In this document: one piece after another, positions 29,834 through 37,579 of the stretch
How the letters are laid out: each line of letters begins with the position of its first letter
How positions within the stretch are numbered: position 1 is the stretch's first letter
From: Cedecea neteri
Lineage (GTDB): Bacteria; Pseudomonadota; Gammaproteobacteria; Enterobacterales; Enterobacteriaceae
DNA length: 64,000 nucleotides
Direction of reading: 5' to 3'
NCBI RefSeq assembly: GCF_000757825.1
Contig: NZ_CP009451.1
Span: 1,488,001-1,552,000 of the forward strand
Program-made: the position numbers and the translations under genes
The notes under the pieces: generated by a model
The model's input: only the letters and a program-made list of their open reading frames with translations
Databases searched by the model: none
What the model was told of the DNA's origin: nothing

Positions 29834-29935
29834 GCCCCTCACCCCGCCCTCTCCCCAAAGGGGCGAGGGAGAAAACAAAAGCTATGGGAAACATTGTTTA
29901 TCCCCTCTCCCTTCCAGGGAGAGGGTGAGGGTAAA
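29834..29935. repeat. CCCTCTCCC/GGGAGAGGG intergenic stem-loop repeats
   Basis: Two hairpins: CCCTCTCCCC-AAA-GGGGCGAGGG (about 29848-29869) and CCCTCTCCC-TTCCA-GGGAGAGGG (about 29901-29924), followed by TGAGGGTAAAAAT. The second hairpin and its flank recur almost exactly at about 55721-55760, so this is a dispersed repeat family. Confidence 0.75.
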
Positions 29936-29991
29936 AATAAGAAGCGAGGCTCGGTTCCGGCTTAAATCGCCTCCGTTTTCTCTCCGACTGG

Positions 29992-30058
29992 CCAGGGTCC
30001 GGCCGTCGGGAACGGCCGGAGGCTGAGAGCGTCGGGAACGCATCTCAGCCGACCCAGG
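29992..30058 (+). ncRNA. Three-way-junction element with two identical CGGGA loops
   Basis: The outer stem GGGTC (29995-29999)/GACCC (30051-30055), extended by CC/GG across an A-A mismatch, encloses two hairpins. Hairpin 1 is CGGCCGT/ACGGCCG (30000-30018); hairpin 2 is GGCTGAGA-GCGT/ACGC-A-TCTCAGCC (30021-30050). Both loops are CGGGA. Either a structured RNA or a palindromic repeat element; I do not recognise a family. Confidence 0.45.
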
Positions 30059-30277
30059 ACTGATTCAGTGGCTACATATAAAAATGTACTGGAAGTGAAC
30101 GGGACATATCCATTCCAGCATAAAGATTCAAATAGCCCTTCCCCCTTGCGGGGAAAACAAGCAGCTATGTTCTATCCCCATACGGAATAGCAAAATGCCT
30201 TATTTCCCCGTCAGATCACGGCGAAAAAACATCGTTAGTGCCAGGATAAATGAAACGTAACCAAAAGGAGATTAACG

Positions 30278-30709
30278 ATGTATAAAACCATCTTAATGCC
30301 GGTGGATGTTTATGAAATGGAGCTCACGGACAAAGCCATTCGCCATGCCGAATATCTGGCGAAGGAGTCTGAGGGCACTATCCACCTTCTGTACGTTCTG
30401 CCTAAATCCCCGCTGTTTAATACCCACGGTTTTTCCTCTGACATCCGCAAATTCGACGAATATCTGAAGAAAAACGCCGAAGAAAAGATGGAAGAATTAC
30501 GCGGGCACTTCTCGCTGCCGAAAGAACGCGTGGTGCTGGAGATCCGCTACGGTTCGGTGCGGGATGAGGTTAACGAGGTCGCGCAGGAAATTCACGCGGA
30601 TGTGATTATTGTCGGTTCGAAGAATCCGTCTATTTCTACTCATCTGCTGGGCTCTAACGCCTCCAGCATTATTCGCCACGCCCGCTTCCCGGTCTTCGTT
30701 GTCAGATAG
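30278..30709 (+). CDS. uspG: UspG universal stress protein
   Basis: A 143-residue universal stress protein. It begins [20 protein letters not shown] and has the nucleotide-binding pattern [20 protein letters not shown] near the C-terminus, as in E. coli UspG (YbdQ). It is cytosolic and binds ATP. AAGGAG lies eight bases upstream. A strong terminator follows. Confidence 0.93.
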   Translation: MYKTILMPVDVYEMELTDKAIRHAEYLAKESEGTIHLLYVLPKSPLFNTHGFSSDIRKFDEYLKKNAEEKMEELRGHFSLPKERVVLEIRYGSVRDEVNEVAQEIHADVIIVGSKNPSISTHLLGSNASSIIRHARFPVFVVR

Positions 30710-30720
30710 AGAGTAAATAA

Positions 30721-30745
30721 ATAGCCTGCTTATGCAGGCTATTTT
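30721..30745 (+). terminator. uspG terminator
   Basis: ATAGCCTGC (30721-30729), loop TTAT, GCAGGCTAT (30734-30742), then TTT. It may also stop the convergent amidohydrolase operon. Confidence 0.85.
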
Positions 30746-30753
30746 AGTTCGAG

Positions 30754-32139
30754 TTAAATAACGCTTCCCCAGACTAAATTCCCCTGATGGAAGGTCGCGG
30801 TTCGCGGAGAAATACGCGCCACGGCTTCTGCCGAACAGGATGCATCCACCAGCATGAAGCTCGCCTCATCCTCTGCCTTCGGCCACACCTGCTTGCCTTT
30901 GTCGTCCAGCGGCAAAATATTGCCGGTGGCAATGGCCAGCGAACGCGACAGGCTCAGCTCGCTCGGGCGAACGTAAAGCTGGGCATAAAGGTTGGCTTTT
31001 TCCAGCATGTCGCCCAGCCCGTAAGGCGACCAGTGGTCAATCACGCTGTCGGTACCGGTCATCACCAGCACGCCCTTTTGCTGTAGCTGCTTGAGCGGCA
31101 TATGCAACGTGCCGATAGGCACGGTGGAGGCAATGCTAATCTGCTGGGCCGCCATACGCGTGGCAATGTCATCCACCTGCTGCGGGGTTAAGGTCGCCAG
31201 CGCAAAGCCGTGGCTGATGGTCAGTTTGCCTTTAAGCTGCGGGGTTTTCTCCACCGTTTCCACCATGTAATTCACCGCCGCGACGCCCGCCGGGCTGGTT
31301 TCATGCAGGTGGATATCCACGCCTTTGTCGTAATCAAGCGCAATCTGGAACATGGTGTCGAGCGACTTCTCCATCGCGCCGTCAACGTTGGTTGGATCCA
31401 GGCCGCCGACGTAGTGTGCCCCGGCCTGCATCGCTTCGCGCATCAGCGGTTCAGATTTCGACAGCAGCAGGCCATGCTGCGGAAACGCCACGATTTCGCA
31501 GCTCAGCCCGGACTTTCTCTGCTCCAGCACCGCCTGCAGGTTTTCAAGGTTTTTCAGGCCGGAAACCGGCTCGATGTTGCAGTGGCTGCGGGCAATGGTT
31601 GAACCTTTGGACTGGATAAGATCGATAAGCTTGCCGGCACGTTCGCGGGTGTACGGCTGCAGCTCAGGCAGAATTTTACGCTCGTAGGCAATCATATCCA
31701 TGATGGTGGTGCCTTCCGGGCGGTTATGCACCTGCCACGGGCCGCCGTAGAACGTTTTGTCCAGGTGAATGTGCATATCGCGCATGGCCGGGAGCAGCAG
31801 TTTGCCGCCAGCATCGTAAGCGTGCAGAGAACCGTCCGGGTGAGATTTATTGGCGCGCAGTGCCGCAATTTTGCCGTCTTTGATTTCGAGCGTGTGCAGT
31901 TCGGTGCGGGTGCTGACGGCGGTTTCGCCCTCGTAGTTAAACCCTGTTTCCAGCAGCACGTTGTCCAGGTAATAGTGTTTTTCACTGAGGGTCTTCATCT
32001 GGCTGCCGCTCTCGCTAACATTTGCAGGTGTTTTTGCGGCCCAGGCCACGGTTCCGGCTGCCCCAAACAGCGCACAGGCGGCGGCGACCTTGCCGCCTCC
32101 GCTGATAAAATCACGACGGCTTTTTTCAATTTCAGTCAT
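30754..32139 (-). CDS. Tat-exported amidohydrolase, cytosine-deaminase-like
   Basis: A 461-residue metal-dependent hydrolase. The N-terminus has a twin-arginine signal (SRRDFISGGGK followed by a hydrophobic stretch and AWA). Catalytic metal motifs of the cytosine-deaminase branch are present: RDMHIHLDKTF, ARSHCN, IHLHETS, ISHGFAL and TGTDS. Relatives of this branch usually act in the cytosol, so a periplasmic form is unusual. It follows the ankyrin gene by 48 bases in an operon divergent from an AllS-like LysR gene. Substrate is unknown; a cyclic amide or nucleobase analogue is possible. Confidence 0.85.
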   Translation of the reverse strand: MTEIEKSRRDFISGGGKVAAACALFGAAGTVAWAAKTPANVSESGSQMKTLSEKHYYLDNVLLETGFNYEGETAVSTRTELHTLEIKDGKIAALRANKSHPDGSLHAYDAGGKLLLPAMRDMHIHLDKTFYGGPWQVHNRPEGTTIMDMIAYERKILPELQPYTRERAGKLIDLIQSKGSTIARSHCNIEPVSGLKNLENLQAVLEQRKSGLSCEIVAFPQHGLLLSKSEPLMREAMQAGAHYVGGLDPTNVDGAMEKSLDTMFQIALDYDKGVDIHLHETSPAGVAAVNYMVETVEKTPQLKGKLTISHGFALATLTPQQVDDIATRMAAQQISIASTVPIGTLHMPLKQLQQKGVLVMTGTDSVIDHWSPYGLGDMLEKANLYAQLYVRPSELSLSRSLAIATGNILPLDDKGKQVWPKAEDEASFMLVDASCSAEAVARISPRTATFHQGNLVWGSVI

Positions 32140-32187
32140 TTTTATTTTTCTACCCAGAGAGATTAATAGAGGTGAGGTTTACGGCGG

Positions 32188-32793
32188 CTATGCGCCCGCG
32201 TCTCTCAATAATTGAGCAATTTCGCGGTAGCCTTTTTCTTCGGCCAGCTCCAGCGGCGTTTTGCCGTACTTATCCGTCATGTGCGGATTAGCGCCGTTTT
32301 CCAGCAGCAGAGAAACGATCTCTTGCTGCTTTTTACCGCCGTCGTTCAGCACGATGGCCTCAAGCAACGGTGTCCAGCCGAGGAAATTGGTGTGGTTGAC
32401 GTTGATCCCGGTGTGTTCCAGCAGCTCACGCACAATCTCAACGTGGCCTTTTTCGCTGGCAGGCGTAATACCTACGCCGCCAAAACGGGTTAAGCGAGTC
32501 AGGTCCGGCCTGGCGGGTAACAGCAGGCGTAACAGTTTGAGATCGTTATTCAGGCAGCTAATCAGGAAAGGGTTGAAACAGGTTTCATCCTGCTGATTAA
32601 TGTCCGCGCCTGCGTCAATCAACAGCGCCACGCAGTCATATTTTTGGCTCAGGCTGGCGAGGGTGATCGCCGTTCTTCCCTGGCGGTTGGTCACGTTAAT
32701 GTCCACGCCACGTTCCAGACATGCCTTAAGCGTTGCGGCTTCCCCTTCCAGGGCCGCCGTCAGAAACCCGGTAACCAGCTCTTTTTCAGACAT
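32188..32793 (-). CDS. Ankyrin-repeat protein
   Basis: A 201-residue protein made of about five ankyrin repeats (GRTAITLASLSQKYDCVALL, GWTPLLEAIVLNDG, YGKTPLELAEEKGYREIAQL). No signal peptide or membrane segment is visible. ATG 32793 has a perfect AGGAGG upstream. It starts the operon with the Tat amidohydrolase. Proteins of this kind often guard or inhibit a partner enzyme, so it could hold the hydrolase before export; this is inference. Confidence 0.85.
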   Translation of the reverse strand: MSEKELVTGFLTAALEGEAATLKACLERGVDINVTNRQGRTAITLASLSQKYDCVALLIDAGADINQQDETCFNPFLISCLNNDLKLLRLLLPARPDLTRLTRFGGVGITPASEKGHVEIVRELLEHTGINVNHTNFLGWTPLLEAIVLNDGGKKQQEIVSLLLENGANPHMTDKYGKTPLELAEEKGYREIAQLLRDAGA

Positions 32794-32971
32794 AGTGTCC
32801 TCCTGTCGTTCGCGGTTATTGCTGAAATTCGAGAATAACAACGCCCTGGCGGGAAAAACATCCGCTTAAAAAAGATTCATCGCTGATGCCGCTATTGTTG
32901 AATGCATTTTAATAATCCCTCGAAAATGTGTCAGAATCCCCGTATTGCGCGCCGTGAAAAGGGAGCACGAA

Positions 32972-33901
32972 ATGAATTCCATCTTTACCGAAGAGAATTT
33001 GCAGGCTTTTACCTGCGCCGCCCGCTACGGCAGCTTTAGCCGCGCGGCCGAAGAGCTGGGCGTGACCACCTCCGCGATCAGCTACACCATTAAGCGCATG
33101 GAGACCTGGCTCGACGTGACGCTTTTTATCCGTAATACCCGCAGCATTGAGCTGACCGAATCCGGGGTCTATCTCTACCGCAAAGCCAGCGATTTATTGA
33201 ACGATTTTCAAGGGATCCGACGGGGAATTGACACGATTTCGCAGGGGATCGAAGCCAAAGTCAGGATCTGCATAAACCACCTTCTCTACACGCCTCAGCA
33301 TACCGCCAGCCTGTTACAAATCCTCAAACAGCAGTTCCCCGGCTGCCAGATAGCCATCACCACCGAGGTGTACAACGGCGTTTGGGACGCGATGCTCAAC
33401 AACCAGGTTAACGTGGCGATTGGCGCGCCGGATGCCCTGCTGGGCGGCGGCGGCATTGACTACACGGAGATTGGCGTCATCCGCTGGGCGTTCGCCGTGG
33501 CGCCCGATCATCCGCTGGCGGTGGTGCAGGAACCTATCCCCGAAAGCCAGCTCAGGCTGTATCCGAACATCATGGTCGAGGACACCGCCTCCACCATCAA
33601 TAAAAAAGTGGGCTGGCTGCTCCACGGCCAGGAAGCGATTGTAGTGCCGGACTTCAACACCAAATGCCAGTGCCAGATCCTGGGCGAAGGCATCGGCTTT
33701 CTACCGGATTACATGGTGCGCAGCGCGGTAGAAAGCGGCCAGTTAGTCACCCGCCAGGTGCACAACCCGCGCCAGAATTCACGCATGTTGCTAGCCACCC
33801 AGCACGCGGCGACGGGCCAGGTGACCCGCTGGATCAAACAGCAATTTCAGCCCGGCGGCGTGCTGGCCGGGCTATATCAGGACTTGATGCACCAGGACTA
33901 A
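32972..33901 (+). CDS. LysR-family regulator, AllS-like
   Basis: A 309-residue LysR regulator from ATG 32972, with GGGAG upstream. The helix-turn-helix (GSFSRAAEELGVTTSAISYT) and the effector domain (YNGVWDAMLNNQVNVAIG) are close to E. coli AllS, which acts in allantoin use. It is divergent from the ankyrin-amidohydrolase operon across 178 bases and probably controls it. The AllS likeness hints at a purine-like ligand. Confidence 0.87.
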   Translation: MNSIFTEENLQAFTCAARYGSFSRAAEELGVTTSAISYTIKRMETWLDVTLFIRNTRSIELTESGVYLYRKASDLLNDFQGIRRGIDTISQGIEAKVRICINHLLYTPQHTASLLQILKQQFPGCQIAITTEVYNGVWDAMLNNQVNVAIGAPDALLGGGGIDYTEIGVIRWAFAVAPDHPLAVVQEPIPESQLRLYPNIMVEDTASTINKKVGWLLHGQEAIVVPDFNTKCQCQILGEGIGFLPDYMVRSAVESGQLVTRQVHNPRQNSRMLLATQHAATGQVTRWIKQQFQPGGVLAGLYQDLMHQD

Positions 33902-33931
33902 CCCGCCTTTCAGCATCTCGCAATCAGGGAT

Positions 33932-33955
33932 AACTGCGCTTTTATTAGCGCAGTT
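33932..33955 (+). terminator. Terminator after the AllS-like regulator
   Basis: AACTGCGCT (33932-33940), loop TTTATT, AGCGCAGTT (33947-33955), then TAATAAT. The stem is perfect; the T-tract is weak. Confidence 0.65.
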
Positions 33956-34154
33956 TAATAATCGCTAAGAGCGTAAAAATAAAAATCACAATTATTCACA
34001 AAAAGTATTTATCGCTAACAAATAAACGCTTTTTTAATTAAATAAAATAGCAATTCATGCGTTTGAAAATTTAATAAATTGCTAACAACTGACCGATGTG
34101 GAATTAATTACGCTCACCTGCAAACCTATAAAATTTATTTAGGGGTTAATCCTG

Positions 34155-34877
34155 ATGTCAGAAATTATTTCAACACCTGTCACTTACCAGGTCGATAAGC
34201 AAACCTTTGAAGGCGCGCTGGTCTATCAGGCAAACCACAGCGCTGCGCTCCCGGGCATTCTGATCGCCCCAAACTGGATGGGCGTGAGCGCCGGTGCGGT
34301 TGAACAGGCAAAAGGGATTGCCGCGCAGGGATACGTTGTGCTGGTCGCCGATCTTTACGGCCAGGGCAAGCGCCCGACCAACGCCGATGAAGCCGGTGCC
34401 CTGATGATGGAAGTTAAAGATACGCCAGCAGAAGTGGGCCGCATGCAGGCCGCGCTGCAAGCGCTGGCCGCACAGAAAACGGCGGCTGTCGACGGCAGCA
34501 AGCTGGCGGTTGCGGGCTTCTGTTTCGGCGGGCACTGTGCGCTGGAGCTGGCAAGAAGCGGAGCGGATATCAAAGCGGCCGTCTCTTTCCACGGCACGCT
34601 GGATACCCTGAAAACCCACGCAGCGGGCGAGATCAAAGCTTCTCTTCTGGTGCTGGACGGCGCGGAAGATCCGCTCGTGCCGCGCGAGCAGCTCGCCGGG
34701 TTCGTCAGCGAGATGAACGCTGCGTCGGTAGACTGGCAGCTGGTTAGCTACGCCGGAGCAGTTCACTCGTTCACCGATCCTGGCGCCAATGTTGAAGGCG
34801 TGGCGAAGTACCATCCGGAAGTGACAAAACGCGCTTTCGCGAAGATGTACGGCCTGCTGGGCGACGTTTTTAACTGA
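34155..34877 (+). CDS. Dienelactone hydrolase family protein
   Basis: A 240-residue alpha/beta hydrolase. The nucleophile is a cysteine in GFCFGGHC (around 122-129), with Asp in DGAEDPLV and His in AGAVHSFTDP, the Cys-Asp-His triad of dienelactone hydrolases. It is cytosolic. A 250-base AT-rich leader precedes it and a terminator follows, so it is transcribed alone. The natural substrate in enteric bacteria is unclear. Confidence 0.9.
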   Translation: MSEIISTPVTYQVDKQTFEGALVYQANHSAALPGILIAPNWMGVSAGAVEQAKGIAAQGYVVLVADLYGQGKRPTNADEAGALMMEVKDTPAEVGRMQAALQALAAQKTAAVDGSKLAVAGFCFGGHCALELARSGADIKAAVSFHGTLDTLKTHAAGEIKASLLVLDGAEDPLVPREQLAGFVSEMNAASVDWQLVSYAGAVHSFTDPGANVEGVAKYHPEVTKRAFAKMYGLLGDVFN

Positions 34878-34884
34878 TGCTCAT

Positions 34885-34904
34885 GGCCTCTGTGCGCAGA
34901 GGCC
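34885..34904. terminator. Terminator between dlh-like and parR-like genes
   Basis: GGCCTCTG (34885-34892), loop TGCG, CAGAGGCC (34897-34904). A perfect 8-base stem between convergent genes; no long T-run. Confidence 0.6.
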
Positions 34905-34921
34905 GCTTCACCTTCCCGGCT

Positions 34922-35563
34922 TCAGAAAATGCCTTTCTGGCGAATCTTTTTCATTTTTTCTGCCGAAGCCGCCACTTCGCTTAATACCACCTCTTCGCTG
35001 CCTCCACGAGAGGCTTCCACTGGCGCAGCGCCTGGCTCACCGCGCCGCAGCTGCTGCAACTGGCTATTTTGCTGCTCCAGCAGGTGATTCATTTTTTCGA
35101 TTTCTTCCCGCAAACGGGCAAGCTCTGCCGCATTGTCCTTCTCAGCACGAGAGGTTTTTTTCGCCGGAGCGGGCTTCACTGTTTCCAGCAGCAGCTGTAA
35201 CTGCTCTAACTGTTGCTCAGAAAAATGCTCGCTCGCGGCTGCCCGGGTCGGAGTCCCTTCAGGTAAAAGCCCACCGGCGCTTAGCTCGTCCATCAGTTCC
35301 GGCAAGGTTAGCGAGTCCCTGCCGATAGATTCGGCAATGTGCCCGCACGCTCGGGGGCTCAGCCGCTGAAGCTGAAGGCCTGCCAGATAGACGTGACGAT
35401 GGAACCCACGCATCTCCATGGCCATATCTTCGCGCGATCGCCCGCTCTGCTTTAGCCCTTCATGCCATTGCCGTAACTCAGAAAAAGCGCGCTGGTCGGC
35501 CTGCGAATCATCCGGGCGAAGATGAAGCGAGAAGTTAACCCGCTTCGTCCGGCTGTTATGCAT
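34922..35563 (-). CDS. ParR/StbB-like partition adaptor, chromosomal
   Basis: A 213-residue protein. The N-terminal half (KRVNFSLHLRPDDSQADQRA, then GFHRHVYLAGLQLQRLSP and LTLPELMDEL) fits the plasmid stability family of StbB/ParR adaptors with a ribbon-helix-helix-like DNA-binding start. The second half is a coiled coil (LARLREEIEKMNHLLEQQNS) and the tail ends KMKKIRQKGIF, a basic end that could touch the ParM filament. It overlaps the end of the ParM gene by 8 bases. Assignment rests on gene pairing and on sequence likeness from memory. Confidence 0.7.
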   Translation of the reverse strand: MHNSRTKRVNFSLHLRPDDSQADQRAFSELRQWHEGLKQSGRSREDMAMEMRGFHRHVYLAGLQLQRLSPRACGHIAESIGRDSLTLPELMDELSAGGLLPEGTPTRAAASEHFSEQQLEQLQLLLETVKPAPAKKTSRAEKDNAAELARLREEIEKMNHLLEQQNSQLQQLRRGEPGAAPVEASRGGSEEVVLSEVAASAEKMKKIRQKGIF

Positions 35564-36605
35564 TTTCCTCTACCTCAAGCAGCACCGGTTCTTCAACGGC
35601 GTCCGCGCCGGAGTCAGAATGGTAGAGGCAGATTTCCCGGGAAAGCGCGCTTTGCGGCTTATCAATCATCACCACCCTTTCACCCAACGTGGAATAAGCT
35701 TCGCGGATGGCGGACTCAATCAGCGGCGCGCCGCCGCCAACCAGGTAAACGCGGTTTGGATTTTTGGCAAACTTCTTCGCTTCATAGGCGACCTGATCGC
35801 CCAGTTCGGAGATTTTTATCTCAATGCGCTGCAAAATATCGGCAATGCGGCTTTCATCGTTCACCACGCTTTTCACAAACGCCATGTCGTCGCGACGTTT
35901 GATCAGCTCGTTTGCCACCAGATAGCTTGAGTCGCTGTCTGCCGCAGCCAGCGCCTTGCGGGTTGCATCCGTGACCATCGCCACGCCGATTTCGTTGTTG
36001 CCGTAAATAGCCGAAACGTCGTCAAATTCACCGACAATCACCCCCATATCCAGCGTCGTTCCACCGCAGTCGATGACCAGAGATTTGGTAAACTCGCTGG
36101 CGTCAGAGTCCAGCAGGTGAGACAGCGCGGCTGGCAGGCTTTCCGGCATCACTTCCACGCCGACGATGTTAAACAGCTCTCCTTTATTCAACGAGATCTC
36201 GCGCATCAGGTTCTGACGCTTAGCCTCAATGCGCTCTTCGTTGCGCTGGCAGTCGTCCGGGTTATAAAACTGCGTAATCGGCAGCGTAACGACCACCTCG
36301 ACATCGCAGGCCTCGAGCCCGGTTTGCAGCAGCGCATGGTGCACGGCCAGCAGGTTTAAATCGTCATATTGATAGTCAATGTGCGTGGTGGAGAGCGCCT
36401 TGTCAGAAGTGGCATCGTAGGTGTATTTGGTGGTGCCGATAGTGTAGTTAAACACTTTCTGCCCGCGCAGCAGGGCCGCACTTTTCCAGTCTTTACGGAA
36501 CGAATTCGGGGACACCACCGTCTTGAGAATACCGTTCTCAATCCAGCTGATTTTTACGTTGGTGGAGCCATCATCAATGGCGAATTTCATACGAGCGTGG
36601 GACAT
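35556..36605 (-). CDS. ParM/StbA-like actin ATPase, chromosomal
   Basis: A 349-residue actin-like ATPase related to R1 plasmid ParM. Phosphate-1 is FAIDDGSTNVKISW, the VFNYTIG and LLAVHHALLQTG segments match, phosphate-2 is VIDCGGTTLDMGV, and the adenosine motif is VYLVGGGAPLI. Such proteins polymerise and push sister DNA apart through ParR bound to a centromere. Here it is in a core-like region rather than on a plasmid, and GC content is like the neighbours. The start could also be the Met five codons later (36590). Confidence 0.88.
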   Translation of the reverse strand: MSHARMKFAIDDGSTNVKISWIENGILKTVVSPNSFRKDWKSAALLRGQKVFNYTIGTTKYTYDATSDKALSTTHIDYQYDDLNLLAVHHALLQTGLEACDVEVVVTLPITQFYNPDDCQRNEERIEAKRQNLMREISLNKGELFNIVGVEVMPESLPAALSHLLDSDASEFTKSLVIDCGGTTLDMGVIVGEFDDVSAIYGNNEIGVAMVTDATRKALAAADSDSSYLVANELIKRRDDMAFVKSVVNDESRIADILQRIEIKISELGDQVAYEAKKFAKNPNRVYLVGGGAPLIESAIREAYSTLGERVVMIDKPQSALSREICLYHSDSGADAVEEPVLLEVEENA

Positions 36606-37093
36606 GTGGAGTTTCTCAATCTATAAATTGAGCAGCCTGATTAGTAAATCAGCCGCATCGATATTAAACGTGTAAATAAGCGAAGGCAGAAAGGCAATAT
36701 AATTACTTATTTATAACAAATGAAAACAGCTTCACTAAACATACAACAATGATACCTTAAAAAGGCTTTTGGCTGAATAAAAACACAACACGAAAATAAT
36801 AAACGCACCATAAAAAGAAATAAAAACCAATAAAAACAGACGAATAAAACAAACACATCAACTTCTAAAATATAAATCACCCGCAATACCAAAAACGAAA
36901 TGGAAATAAACATTCCATGTTAAAAGAATATATTATTCCGCATGCGGAAGTTTTATTTCCCCACGACTAAATTTCATATTTCAATACATAGTCTGATAAA
37001 CGAACCTTTGCCCCCGTTAGCTGCCGGCATGTTCATTTGCACCCGACTGCCGTTTCCCGGACAATAGCTTTTTAACTTCAGGCTAACAACGTC
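36606..37093. other. AT-rich gene-free stretch upstream of the ParM gene
   Basis: No gene in 488 bases. The first 300 bases are strongly A-rich on the plus strand and contain the phased repeats at 36777-36853. The rest holds the leader of the small membrane gene at 37094. Confidence 0.7.
36777..36853. repeat. Helically phased ATAAAAAC-type repeats, candidate parC centromere
   Basis: ATAAA-A/C-type units begin at 36777, 36799, 36810, 36820, 36830 and 36844, that is at steps of 22, 11, 10, 10 and 14 bases. Ten-to-eleven-base phasing puts them on one face of the helix, as in the parC iterons bound by ParR upstream of R1 parM. The position upstream of the ParM gene is also as in R1. Low complexity makes some of this possible by chance. 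Confidence 0.5.
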
Positions 37094-37345
37094 ATGAACC
37101 ATCCACATCAAGCGCTATTGAGCGCGGGCGGCATTTTGCTGCTGGCCTTTCTTTCGTGCCTGCTGCTGCCGGCTCCGGCGTTAACGCTGACGCTGGCGCA
37201 AAAGCTCATCGACACCTTCCACCTCGTCGATCTCAGCCAGCTCTACGTTATCCTGTTTTGTATCTGGTTCCTTGTGCTGGGCACTGTCGAGTATTACCTG
37301 CTACGTTTTATCTGGCGCCGTTGGTTCTCGATTACCCGCATCTGA
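37094..37345 (+). CDS. Small inner-membrane protein, two spans
   Basis: An 83-residue protein with two clear membrane segments (LLSAGGILLLAFLSCLLLPA and LYVILFCIWFLVLGTVEYYL) and a basic C-terminus (RFIWRRWFSITRI). It looks like the small DUF1158-type proteins of enteric bacteria, but I am not certain of that name. It is transcribed toward fdnG, 234 bases upstream, and has no visible link to it. Confidence 0.65.
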   Translation: MNHPHQALLSAGGILLLAFLSCLLLPAPALTLTLAQKLIDTFHLVDLSQLYVILFCIWFLVLGTVEYYLLRFIWRRWFSITRI

Positions 37346-37404
37346 ACCCGAAAGTTAAGGTGCCGTTTTCTGAATAAACGGCACCGCTCAAAATACCATT
37401 CCCC

Positions 37405-37543
37405 TACTCCTCCCTCTCTATTTGCCTGATACACGCAGGTATTATTTCGGCCCAATAACCGCTAACACTAAAGGGGTAATCGTCTACCCAATGTTTATCG
37501 AGTTGATTTCACGCAATATCTGAATGGCTATAGCTGCTATTTT
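37405..37543 (+). promoter_or_regulatory. fdnG control region: NarL-like heptamers, FNR-like site, -10
   Basis: TACTCCT (37405-37411), inverted AGGGGTA (37472-37478) and TACCCAA (37485-37491) fit or nearly fit the NarL heptamer TACYYMT. TTGAT-TTCA-CGCAA (37503-37516) has one perfect FNR half. A TATTTT -10 (37538-37543) puts the FNR-like centre near -41, the usual class II place. This fits nitrate and anaerobic induction known for fdnGHI. Confidence 0.5.
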
Positions 37544-37579
37544 CGCCCGCACAAAAAACGTCGTAACAATGAGGTGACG

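Larger units (their letters stand above)
29826..30277. other. Gene-free stretch rich in structured repeats
   Basis: There is no gene in 452 bases. It holds CCCTCTCC-type stem-loops at 29834-29935, a three-way-junction element at 29992-30058, then AT-richer DNA with the uspG ribosome site AAGGAG at its end. Confidence 0.7.

Noticed and set aside
36707..36913. 68-codon hydrophobic minus-strand frame in the A-rich region
   Set aside because: Its Phe/Leu/Val-rich wording is the direct result of A-rich DNA read in antisense; it also overlaps the phased repeats.
36606..37093. A plasmid replication origin beside the ParM gene
   Set aside because: The repeats fit a centromere better, and no replication initiator gene or DnaA-box cluster is visible.
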